Source of the DNA: Candidatus Elarobacter sp.
GTDB lineage: Bacteria; Vulcanimicrobiota; Vulcanimicrobiia; Vulcanimicrobiales; Vulcanimicrobiaceae
NCBI GenBank assembly: GCA_030150085.1
Contig: JASLGJ010000143.1
Location: 1-13,861 of the forward strand
Direction of reading: 5' to 3'
Length of the DNA stretch: 13,861 bases
Shown: piece by piece, positions 1 to 5,821 of the stretch
How the letters are laid out: every line of letters begins with the position of its first letter
Numbering within the stretch: position 1 is the stretch's first letter
The notes under the pieces: model-generated
What the model saw: only the letters and a program-made list of their open reading frames with translations
Told to the model about the DNA's origin: nothing
Databases searched by the model: none
Position numbers and translations under genes: made by a program

Positions 1-258
1 GACAACGTGCTGGTCGAAGAGGTCGAGACCGACAAGGGCAAAGTCGTCGAGCTCGTCGTCGAGCACGAGGACCTCGGCAAGGTGATCGGCCGCAGCGGCC
101 GCGTCGCGCAGGCCCTGCGGACCCTGGTGCGAGCGAGCGCCGAGGGCCGCATCAGCGTCGACATCGTCTCGTTCGAGGACGACCCCGTGGAAGCGGAGTC
201 CGACGTCGAGCACGCCCCGCCGCTCGCCTCCGACGAGGCGGACGCCGACGAGTCCTGA
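1..258 (+). CDS. khpA: KH-domain RNA-binding protein, KhpA/YlqC-like (5' end outside window)
   Basis: The frame is open from base 1 to the TGA at 256-258, giving 85 residues. KhpA proteins are about 75-80 residues and begin roughly 25-30 residues before the part seen here, so the true start lies left of the window and the GTG at position 7 is unlikely to be the start. Visible are a hydrophobic strand, then the KH signature GKVIGRSGR with its GxxG loop (GRSG), and the helix AQALRTLVRAS that follows it. The last ~27 residues form an acidic tail (EDD, EAESD, DEADADES) beyond the usual KH fold. Members bind RNA in the cytoplasm, often together with KhpB, and the gene commonly sits between rpsP and rimM. 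The rimM gene directly downstream supports the assignment. Confidence 0.88.
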   Translation, partial: DNVLVEEVETDKGKVVELVVEHEDLGKVIGRSGRVAQALRTLVRASAEGRISVDIVSFEDDPVEAESDVEHAPPLASDEADADES

Positions 259-274
259 GGCCAACGCCGGCCGG

Positions 275-778
275 GTGGCCGGCGTCTTCGGCTTGCGCGG
301 CGAGCTGAAGATCGACCCCAGCCGGATCGGCGCCGACGCGCTCGCGGCCGGGATGAACGTGCGCGCCACGCTGCCCGACGGCACGGCGCGGCCCTTGCGC
401 ATTCGCGCCCTGCGGCTGCACAAGGGCCGCCCGCTGGCGTCGTTCGACGGGATCGACGACGCGAACGCCGCGCAGGCCCTGGTCGGCGCGGCGCTGGCGA
501 TCGACCGAGCCGCGGTGGAACTGGGCCGCGACGAGTACTTCGACGAGGACCTGGTCGGCTGCGCGCTGGTCGACGAGCACGGCCGCGAGCTGGGCCCGGT
601 GGTCGCGGTCGAGCACTACCCCGCGCAAGACATGCTGCGCGTCGGGCCGCGGCGGGCGATCGTCCCACTGGTGCGTGCCTTCGTGCGCCGCATCGACGTC
701 GCCGCGCGCCGGATCGAGGTGACGCTGCCGCCCGGCCTGCTCGACGACGCCGAGGCCGAAGTCGACTCGGCTAGCTAG
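275..778 (+). CDS. rimM: Ribosome maturation factor RimM
   Basis: RimM assists 30S subunit maturation, binding S19 and the 16S rRNA head. The 167-residue product has the N-terminal barrel signature GVFGLRGELKI (residues 3-13). It is followed by the C-terminal PRC-barrel, opening with DEYFDEDLVGCALVDEHG (86-103) and closing with the typical RxIEVTLPPGLLD segment (146-158). Length is close to the family norm of about 170. The GTG at 275 is the only usable start I see in this frame, yet the in-frame codons just before it encode A-G-R, matching the GRI(V) that normally precedes GxxGLRGE. The annotated protein therefore lacks part of the first beta strand. It lies 16 bases after khpA, and trmD does not follow. 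Confidence 0.9.
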   Translation: MAGVFGLRGELKIDPSRIGADALAAGMNVRATLPDGTARPLRIRALRLHKGRPLASFDGIDDANAAQALVGAALAIDRAAVELGRDEYFDEDLVGCALVDEHGRELGPVVAVEHYPAQDMLRVGPRRAIVPLVRAFVRRIDVAARRIEVTLPPGLLDDAEAEVDSAS

Positions 779-788
779 CGCCGCGCGA

Positions 789-811
789 GCACGTCTGCCG
801 ATGCGACGTGC
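789..811. terminator. Possible bidirectional hairpin between convergent genes
   Basis: A perfect 7-bp stem, GCACGTC (789-795) with GACGTGC (805-811), and a 9-base loop lies in the 39-base gap between the rimM stop and the end of the convergent ketosynthase gene. Its position fits a shared terminator. Neither side has a T-tract, so it is not a canonical intrinsic terminator. Confidence 0.35.
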
Positions 812-817
812 GCCCGT

Positions 818-1840
818 TCACCAGCGCAGCACCGCGCCCGCGTAGACCAGACCGCCGCCGAAGCCGATTGTCAGGATACGGTCGCCGCGGGCGATGCGGC
901 CGGCGCGGGCGGCGTTCCAGAGCGCGATCGGGATCGAGGCGGCCGAGGTGTTGCCGCAGCTCTCGACGCTGGTCAGCGTCTTGCGCAGCGGGATGCCGCT
1001 CAGCTCGCACAGGCGCTCGATGATCCGCACGTTGGCGCTGTGCGGCACGAACCAGTCGATCTGGTCGGGGCGCAGGCCGGCCCGGGCCAGCAGCGCGTCG
1101 ATCGCGGCGGGGACGTGCTCGAGCACCCACTTGTAGACGTGGCTGCCGTTCTGGCGCAGCAGGCGCGAGCCGTCGGAGACGCCGCCGATGTCGGGCCGCA
1201 CCGCGGTGCGGTAGAGGTGGCGCGCGCTCGCGCCGTCGCTGCCCGCGACCGAGGCCACGATCCCCGAGAGGTCGTCGGCCGGCTCGAGCAGCGCCGCGCC
1301 CGCGCCGTCGCCGAACAGCACGCAGGTCGCGCGGTCCTCGTAGTCGAGGGCCTTGGTCATGGTCTCGCCGCCGACCAGCAGCACCTTGCGCGCCGTGCCC
1401 GAGGCCACCAGGGCGTTGGCGACGTTGAGCCCGTAGGCGAAGCCCGCGCAGGCCGCGCTCAGGTCGAATGCGCCCGCGGCGGGGATGTGGAAGGCCTCCT
1501 GGATCAGCGCCGCCACGCTGGGGAAGACGTAGTCCGCGGTCGAGGTGCAGACCACCACGTAGTCGACGTCGTGCAGCTCCACGCCGTGCTCGGCCACCAG
1601 GCGGCGCACCGCGGCGATGCAGACGTCGCTGGCGTACTCGTTCTCGGCCGCGACGTGGCGCGTGCGCACCCCCGTGCGCTGGCGAATCCAGCCGTCGTCG
1701 GTCGCGACCATGCGGCTGAGCTCGTCGTTGGTCATCACCCGCTCGGGCACGTAGGCCGAGAGCGCCGCGATCCGCGCGGCCCGGGCGAGGGGAAGGTCGT
1801 GCTGCGCCGAGATCCCGGCGCCGGGCGCGAGCACGGTCAT
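818..1840 (-). CDS. FabH-type 3-oxoacyl-ACP synthase III (ketosynthase III)
   Basis: This 340-residue KASIII enzyme would catalyse a decarboxylative Claisen condensation, or an acyl transfer, from an acyl thioester. The thiolase-fold catalytic triad is complete: Cys131 in DLSAACAGFAYGL, His267 in WFVPHSAN, and Asn297 in ESCGNTSAASI. The FabH signature DDGWIRQRTGVRTRH (residues 48-62) and the C-terminal GFGGGLVYAG (326-335) are also present. The ATG at 1838-1840 overlaps the TGA of the upstream ligase gene by four bases, which fixes the start; the open frame that continues upstream runs opposite to the ligase and is spurious. It is the last gene of the minus-strand operon. In this context it is more likely a dedicated pathway ketosynthase than the housekeeping FabH, perhaps extending or releasing the FAAL-loaded chain (inference). 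KASIII relatives can also form C-O or C-N bonds, so the reaction is open. Confidence 0.9.
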   Translation of the reverse strand: MTVLAPGAGISAQHDLPLARAARIAALSAYVPERVMTNDELSRMVATDDGWIRQRTGVRTRHVAAENEYASDVCIAAVRRLVAEHGVELHDVDYVVVCTSTADYVFPSVAALIQEAFHIPAAGAFDLSAACAGFAYGLNVANALVASGTARKVLLVGGETMTKALDYEDRATCVLFGDGAGAALLEPADDLSGIVASVAGSDGASARHLYRTAVRPDIGGVSDGSRLLRQNGSHVYKWVLEHVPAAIDALLARAGLRPDQIDWFVPHSANVRIIERLCELSGIPLRKTLTSVESCGNTSAASIPIALWNAARAGRIARGDRILTIGFGGGLVYAGAVLRW

Positions 1841-3525
1841 TCGCGTGTGGCCAGCATGGCGGTGTCGAGGTCTCCTTCGAAGAGCAGGCGCCCCATCAGG
1901 GTGCGCTGGTACTTGCCGCTGGTGGTGCGGCGGATCGAGCCGCGCTTGAGCACGTACACCGCGACGGCGTCGATCTGCAGCGCGCGCTCGACCGTGACGC
2001 GCAGCGTCTCGGCCAGCGCGTCGGCGTCGGCGGGCGTGTGCGAGGCCGACTCGGCGAACAGCGCGATGTACTCGTGGCCGGGGAACGCCATCACCACCGC
2101 GTTGCAGCGCCCGCGGTTGACGCCCGGCACGTCGCGCACCAGCGCCTCGACGTCCTGCGGGTAGTAGTTCTGGCCGCGCACGACGATCATCTCTTTGGCG
2201 CGGCCGGTGACGAACAGCTCGCCGCCGTCGACGAAGCCCAGGTCGCCGGTCGCGAGCCAGCCGTCTTCGTCGACCGCCTCGCGGGGGTCGCGGTGCAGGT
2301 AGCCGCTCATGACCGACGGGCCGGCGATCTGGATCTCGCCCACCCGGCCTTCCGGCAGCGCGCTCCCGTCGCGCGCGACGATGCGCACCCGCGTGTCGAG
2401 CACCGGCTTGCCGACCGACACGATCGCCCGCGCGCGCGGGTCGAGGCGGTCGACCCGCGCGAAGGTCCGCTCGTTGGCCAGGATGCCGGCGTCCGCGTGC
2501 TCGACGCGCGGCGTCGAGCCCAGCTCGGGAAAGGTCACCGCGAGTGTCGCCTCGGCCAGCCCGTAGACCGGGAACATCGCCTCGGGCCGGAAGCCGGCCG
2601 CGCTGAAGTAGCCCGTGAAGCGCTGCAGGCAGCCCGGGTCGATGTGCTCGCCGCCGTTGAACGCGACCCGCCAGGCCGAGAGGTCGAGCGCGGCCAGCTC
2701 CTCCTCGGTCACGTTGGCCAGCAGGTACTCGTAGGAGAAGTTGGGCCCGAAGGAGATCGTCGTGCCGAAGCGCGCGAAGTCGGCCAGCCACTTGGCGGGC
2801 GCGCGCAGGAACACCGAGGGCGGCCAGAGGTGCATGGTCACGCCGTACGCGAGCCCGGTCAGCAGCCCGATCAGGCCCATGTCGTGGAAGAGCGGCAGCC
2901 ACAGGCTGCACGTGTCGCGCTCGCTCAGCGCGATCCCGTCGGCGATCGCGCGGATGCCGGCCAGCACGTTGCGGTGGGTGAGCGCCACGCCCTTGGGCTC
3001 CGAGGTGCTGCCCGAGGTGTACTGCACGAAGGCCAGCGCGTTCTCGTCGAGCGCGAGCGGGGGCGCGGGCGCGTCCTGCGCGACCAGCGCGGGCACGGTG
3101 TGGACCGCGACCCCGGGCAGCGACTCGGCGACCAGCGGGGCGAACTTGGGGTGCGCGATCACCGTGCCGATGCGCCCGTCGGCCATGATGTGCGCCAGGC
3201 GGCGCGCGTAGGCCGGCATGTCGGAGACCGAGGGCGGGAGCGGCAGCGCGGTCGGCACCGCGCCCGCCGCGCCGGCCCCGAAGAACGCCGTCACGAAGTC
3301 GAGCGAGTTGGGCAGCAGCAGCCCCACCAGCGTGCCCGGCGCGACGCCGTGGCGGTGCAGCGCGCCGCCCACCCGGCGCGCGTCCGCCGCCAGCTCGGCG
3401 AACGACGCCGACGTGCCGTCGGGCACGAAGTGGCAGCGCTTGTCGGGATAGGTCCGGGCGACGAACGCGAGCAGGTCGGTCAGGGTCCGGCCGCGGTCGT
3501 GCGTGCGCAGCAGCGTGTCGGTCAC
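1837..3525 (-). CDS. Fatty acyl-AMP ligase (FAAL), ANL superfamily
   Basis: FAALs activate a free fatty acid with ATP to acyl-AMP and pass it to an acyl carrier protein rather than to CoA. The 562-residue product carries the ANL core motifs: YTSGSTSEPKG (169-179), YGLAEAT (321-327), ATGDLG (425-430), and a C-terminal SGK with Lys538. FAAL-like flavour comes from LWLPLFHDMGLIG (208-220), SFGPNFSYEYL (258-268), NGGEHIDP (290-297) and the segment FVTGRAKEMIVVRG with NYYPQDVE (438-460). Plain acyl-CoA synthetases differ at these positions. The GTG start at 3523-3525 overlaps the desaturase stop (GTGA), and its own TGA overlaps the ketosynthase ATG (ATGA), suggesting translational coupling. The ACP gene two genes upstream is the obvious acceptor. 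Chain length of the substrate cannot be read from sequence. Confidence 0.92.
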   Translation of the reverse strand: MTDTLLRTHDRGRTLTDLLAFVARTYPDKRCHFVPDGTSASFAELAADARRVGGALHRHGVAPGTLVGLLLPNSLDFVTAFFGAGAAGAVPTALPLPPSVSDMPAYARRLAHIMADGRIGTVIAHPKFAPLVAESLPGVAVHTVPALVAQDAPAPPLALDENALAFVQYTSGSTSEPKGVALTHRNVLAGIRAIADGIALSERDTCSLWLPLFHDMGLIGLLTGLAYGVTMHLWPPSVFLRAPAKWLADFARFGTTISFGPNFSYEYLLANVTEEELAALDLSAWRVAFNGGEHIDPGCLQRFTGYFSAAGFRPEAMFPVYGLAEATLAVTFPELGSTPRVEHADAGILANERTFARVDRLDPRARAIVSVGKPVLDTRVRIVARDGSALPEGRVGEIQIAGPSVMSGYLHRDPREAVDEDGWLATGDLGFVDGGELFVTGRAKEMIVVRGQNYYPQDVEALVRDVPGVNRGRCNAVVMAFPGHEYIALFAESASHTPADADALAETLRVTVERALQIDAVAVYVLKRGSIRRTTSGKYQRTLMGRLLFEGDLDTAMLATRE

Positions 3526-4376
3526 GAGGCTCCTGAGGGCGCGCCGGCCCGGGCGAGGAAGGTCGCGAGCTCGCGGTCGTCGGTCCAAGCGGGACCGTCG
3601 GCGGCGCGCTTGACGACCTGCACCAGCGAGGCGAAGGCGTCGGTGTAGTCGTAGCCGCCCGCGGTGTCGGAGACGCGCAGCGACCAGCGCCAGTAGTTGG
3701 TCAGGGTGTCGGCCAGCGGCATGCGGAAGTTCGCCAGCACCTCGCGGATGCGCGGCAGCAGCGCCGGGCCGCCTTCGCGCACGTACGTCTCGACCAGGCG
3801 CGCGAAGAAGCCGTAGTGGCGCGACTCGTCGCGCGCCAGATCGGTCAGGATGGCGCGCAGCACGGGCTCGTCGACGGCCGCGGCGAGCTGCTGGTAGTAG
3901 AGCTGGGTCGCTTTCTCCTGGATCAGGGTGTAGGTGAAGACCTGCACCGGCTCGACGTAGCCGATGGAGAACGGCTTGACGCCCTCCTCGGCCAGGCGCA
4001 GGCGCAGCTCGTCGGCGCTCGCCAAGCCGGCCCGCATCTGGTAGGCCGCGAGCACCTGGGCGTGGCGGTCCTCCTCGAGCGCCCAGCGCACGACGAAGTG
4101 GTACAGCTCGCGGTTGTGCGCGAACTCGTCGAGCGGCACGCTCGCGTCGAGCGGGAAGATGCGCTGGTAGTCGGCCACGTAGCCCGGCAGATGGTCCTCG
4201 ATGAAGGTCACGAAGGCGACGGCCGAGGCCTGGTCCGCGGTCAGCCGCTCGGGCCGCAAGCGGCTCCAGTCGGTCCCCTGGACGCTCGTCCACGGCTTGC
4301 GGTCGGCGACCGCGTCGTACTCCTCGAACAGGGCCGCCAGCTCGGCCGCGCCCAGCCGGTAGGGTGCGGCGATCAC
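3522..4376 (-). CDS. Soluble diiron acyl-ACP desaturase (stearoyl-ACP desaturase family)
   Basis: Soluble ferritin-like desaturases insert a double bond into an ACP-bound acyl chain using O2 and ferredoxin electrons. The 284-residue product shows the family's diiron ligand set: Glu60 (FIEDHLPGY), the first ExxH pair Glu102/His105 (EEDRH), Glu154 (QEKATQLYY), and the second pair Glu184/His187 (DESRH). The fold is predicted all-helical, without transmembrane segments, matching plant stearoyl-ACP desaturase and mycobacterial DesA1/DesA2. The GTG start at 4374-4376 overlaps the methyltransferase TGA by four bases; an ATG option is lacking nearby. It lies between the ACP and FAAL genes in the same operon, so the carrier-bound substrate is probably supplied in cis. 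Regiochemistry is unknown. It could also be a hydroxylase-like variant, as small changes in this family alter the outcome. Confidence 0.9.
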   Translation of the reverse strand: MIAAPYRLGAAELAALFEEYDAVADRKPWTSVQGTDWSRLRPERLTADQASAVAFVTFIEDHLPGYVADYQRIFPLDASVPLDEFAHNRELYHFVVRWALEEDRHAQVLAAYQMRAGLASADELRLRLAEEGVKPFSIGYVEPVQVFTYTLIQEKATQLYYQQLAAAVDEPVLRAILTDLARDESRHYGFFARLVETYVREGGPALLPRIREVLANFRMPLADTLTNYWRWSLRVSDTAGGYDYTDAFASLVQVVKRAADGPAWTDDRELATFLARAGAPSGAS

Positions 4377-5233
4377 CGGCGCTTGGCCGCCGCGAGCGCG
4401 TAGTGCTTGGTGGTGTAGCCCCAGCCGGCGTTGGAGGCCTCGAAGTAGCGCACGAGGCGGTCGGTGAGCCCCGGCTCGAGGGCGTCGATCTGCGCGCGGT
4501 TGCGCAGCGCGTTCTCGCGCCAGTCCTCGATCGTGCGCGCGTAGTCGTCGCTCAGGTCGGTCAGGCCGGTCAGCGAGAAGCCGGCGTCCTCGAACCACGC
4601 CACGTAGCGCGAGAGCGGCAGCAGCTCGCCCCAGCCGAAGATCGTGTCGCGCACGAACAGCGTCCCGGGCCGCTCGGCGAACGCGCGCTCGCGGGCCGCG
4701 TTGCGGAAGCACGACTCGGAGAGATAGGCCCGCCCGCCCTTGCGCAGCACCCGGTAGGCCTCGCGCAGGGTCGCGGCCTTGTCGCGGAAGTGGACGATCG
4801 AGCCGACCATGGCCAGCGCGTCGAAGCCGCCCGCGGGCAGGCCCGCGGCGACCTCGTCGATCTGCGCGCAGACGACCTCGACCCGCTCCGCCAGGCCCAG
4901 CTCCGCGGCCCGCGCGCGGACGTAGTCGGCCTGGCGCGGGGCGGGCGTGATCCCGACGGCGCGCGCGCCGCGCTCGGCCGCCGCGTAGAGGACCAGGCTG
5001 CCCCAGCCGCAGCCGATGTCGAGCAGGCGCCCGTCGCCGCCGAGCTGCAGCCGGTCGCAGATGAAGGCGAGCTTGCGCTCCTGGGCTTGGTCCAGATCGC
5101 GCGCGCCGCCGGCGTACAGGCCCGCGCTGTACTTCATGCGGGCATCGAGGAAGTGCGCGAACACCTCGGGCGGCAGGTCGTAGTGCTGGTTGGTCTCCGC
5201 CGGAGCGGGCGACGGGCGGGCGGCGCTGACCAT
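4373..5233 (-). CDS. SAM-dependent methyltransferase of the cyclopropane-fatty-acid synthase family, with atypical active site
   Basis: The 286-residue product aligns along its length with CFA synthase catalytic domains: NQHYDLPPEVFAHFLD (15-30), MKYSAGLY (33-40), a DLDQAQERKL helix, and the SAM-binding LLDIGCGWGSL (70-80) followed by GITPAPRQADY (94-104). True CFA synthases use bicarbonate held by Cys, Glu, His, Ile and Tyr (E. coli C139, E239, H266, I268, Y317). By eye these positions read Ala37 (YSA for YSC), Val147 (SIVH for MFEH), Ser172 and Ser174 (LSES for LHTI); a tyrosine near the end (RYFEA) may remain. Cyclopropanation by the known mechanism is therefore doubtful; simple C- or O-methylation is possible. 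The ATG lies four bases after the ACP stop, and the gene overlaps the desaturase gene. The neighbouring desaturase suggests an unsaturated acyl substrate (inference). Confidence 0.85.
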   Translation of the reverse strand: MVSAARPSPAPAETNQHYDLPPEVFAHFLDARMKYSAGLYAGGARDLDQAQERKLAFICDRLQLGGDGRLLDIGCGWGSLVLYAAAERGARAVGITPAPRQADYVRARAAELGLAERVEVVCAQIDEVAAGLPAGGFDALAMVGSIVHFRDKAATLREAYRVLRKGGRAYLSESCFRNAARERAFAERPGTLFVRDTIFGWGELLPLSRYVAWFEDAGFSLTGLTDLSDDYARTIEDWRENALRNRAQIDALEPGLTDRLVRYFEASNAGWGYTTKHYALAAAKRR

Positions 5234-5237
5234 CGGG

Positions 5238-5498
5238 CTAGCCGGCGCGGGCCGCGACCGCGCTCTCGATCGCGGCGGCGATCTGCGCGATCGTCGAGGA
5301 GTCGAAGATCACGTCGTCGTCGAGCTCGACGCCGTAGCGCTTCTCGACCTTCGAGATGACGCGCAGCAGCTTGATCGACTCGACCCCCGGCAGCTCGCGC
5401 AAGTCGGACTCGGGCGTGATCTCGCGGTCGGGCAGATCGAGCACGTCGCGCACGGTCGCGATGACGAACGTCTCGACCTCGGTTTGGGTCACTTCCAT
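5238..5498 (-). CDS. Acyl carrier protein, stand-alone
   Basis: This is a small acidic four-helix carrier of 86 residues. The 4'-phosphopantetheine attachment serine is Ser41 in PGVESIKLLRVISKVEKRYG; the usual DS(L) is ES(I) here. Helix III and the C-terminal helix (STIAQIAAAIESAV) follow normally. The preferred start is the ATG at 5496-5498, because a good ribosome-binding sequence, AAAGGGTGAG, sits 7 bases upstream of it. A GTG at 5508-5510 would add four residues but overlaps that site. First gene of the minus-strand operon, leading the methyltransferase, desaturase, FAAL and ketosynthase. It is the likely tether on which the FAAL-activated chain is loaded and modified. Housekeeping AcpP normally sits with fab genes, so this is probably a dedicated carrier. 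No phosphopantetheinyl transferase is seen in the window. Confidence 0.9.
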   Translation of the reverse strand: MEVTQTEVETFVIATVRDVLDLPDREITPESDLRELPGVESIKLLRVISKVEKRYGVELDDDVIFDSSTIAQIAAAIESAVAARAG

Positions 5499-5505
5499 CT
5501 GCGCG

Positions 5506-5512
5506 CTCACCC
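5506..5512 (-). promoter_or_regulatory. Ribosome-binding site deciding the ACP start
   Basis: Reading on the minus strand, GGGTGAG (preceded by AAA) lies 7 bases before the ATG at 5496-5498 and resembles the anti-SD complement AGGAGGTGA. It favours this ATG over the GTG that is embedded in the same motif. Confidence 0.6.
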
Positions 5513-5522
5513 TTTCTCTGAA

Positions 5523-5541
5523 CCGGTCTCGCCCGGTCTCG
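5523..5541. repeat. Tandem 9-bp direct repeat, CCGGTCTCG x2
   Basis: CCGGTCTCG occurs at 5523-5531 and 5533-5541, a 10-base period close to one helical turn, about 25-43 bases upstream of the ACP ATG. It lies in the probable 5' leader or promoter of the minus-strand operon. It could be an operator with two same-face contacts, or chance in GC-rich DNA. Confidence 0.4.
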
Positions 5542-5559
5542 GTGCCGCCGCGGCGCGGG

Positions 5560-5639
5560 CTGTGACGGCGAATGCACTCTGTCCGAACGAGTCAAACCAC
5601 ATCGGCGAGCGAGAGCGACGCGCGTGCGCGGCGTCACAG
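5560..5639. repeat. Separated inverted repeat CTGTGACG / CGTCACAG
   Basis: Exact 8-bp arms at 5560-5567 and 5632-5639 lie 64 bases apart in the divergent region. The TGTGAC core resembles half-sites of CRP/FNR-type regulators, but each arm stands alone rather than as a close palindrome. An 8-bp match in a region this size could easily arise by chance. Confidence 0.25.
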
Positions 5640-5728
5640 TCGACAACGCGGCGCGCACGGGTTCGCGGTACACCACCGCCCGCCGAAGGAGCCTGATTGT
5701 ACGGGCGCCACCGGCGAGGGTCAAGCCA

Positions 5729-5758
5729 TTGACAGCATCCCGGAGTGGGCCGTATAGT
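5729..5758 (+). promoter_or_regulatory. Sigma70-like promoter for the plus-strand oxidative operon
   Basis: A perfect -35 hexamer TTGACA (5729-5734), an 18-base spacer and a -10 TATAGT (5753-5758, five of six consensus) stand out in otherwise very GC-rich sequence. The predicted transcript start near 5765 gives a leader of about 57 bases before the ATG at 5822. The ribosome-binding site before that ATG is weak (CCGAGA). Confidence 0.75.
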
Positions 5759-5821
5759 CCACGGACGACTCAGCCGCAGCCGTCGATCGCACCATTCCGC
5801 CGCCGGCAGACCGAGATATCA

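Larger units (their letters stand above)
5499..5821. promoter_or_regulatory. Divergent intergenic control region
   Basis: These 323 bases separate the two operons and hold no convincing gene. Next to the ACP start is a tandem 9-bp repeat (5523-5541). An 8-bp inverted pair, CTGTGACG at 5560-5567 and CGTCACAG at 5632-5639, flanks a minus-strand -35-like hexamer TTGACT (complement of 5590-5595) that has only poor -10 candidates near 5568-5574. On the right is a strong plus-strand promoter (5729-5758). Small open frames here, such as 5572-5757, show no recognisable composition or start signals. One shared element controlling both operons is plausible, but no regulator gene is visible in the window. 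Confidence 0.6.

Noticed and set aside
1040..3648. Long plus-strand open frames (e.g. 1040-2164 and 2038-3648) opposite the ketosynthase and ligase genes
   Set aside because: Low-complexity Arg/Ala/Gly/His-rich translations with no domain motifs, antisense to genes with complete catalytic motifs; typical GC-rich shadows.
1837..4293. Apparent fusion of the FAAL to an upstream 256-residue N-terminal region
   Set aside because: That extension is the desaturase gene read in another frame. The GTGA overlap at 3522-3525 gives the real start. The same applies to the extended frames of the ketosynthase, desaturase, ferredoxin and P450.
5568..5595. Minus-strand promoter with -35 TTGACT (complement of 5590-5595)
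   Set aside because: The -35 is good, but no acceptable -10 lies 16-18 bases away (best is CATTCG/ATTCGC), so I do not list it as a promoter of its own.
5572..5757. Small 61-codon plus-strand frame in the divergent intergenic region
   Set aside because: No ribosome-binding site, no family resemblance, and it runs through the strong promoter at 5729-5758; also considered and rejected as a RiPP precursor for the radical SAM enzyme.
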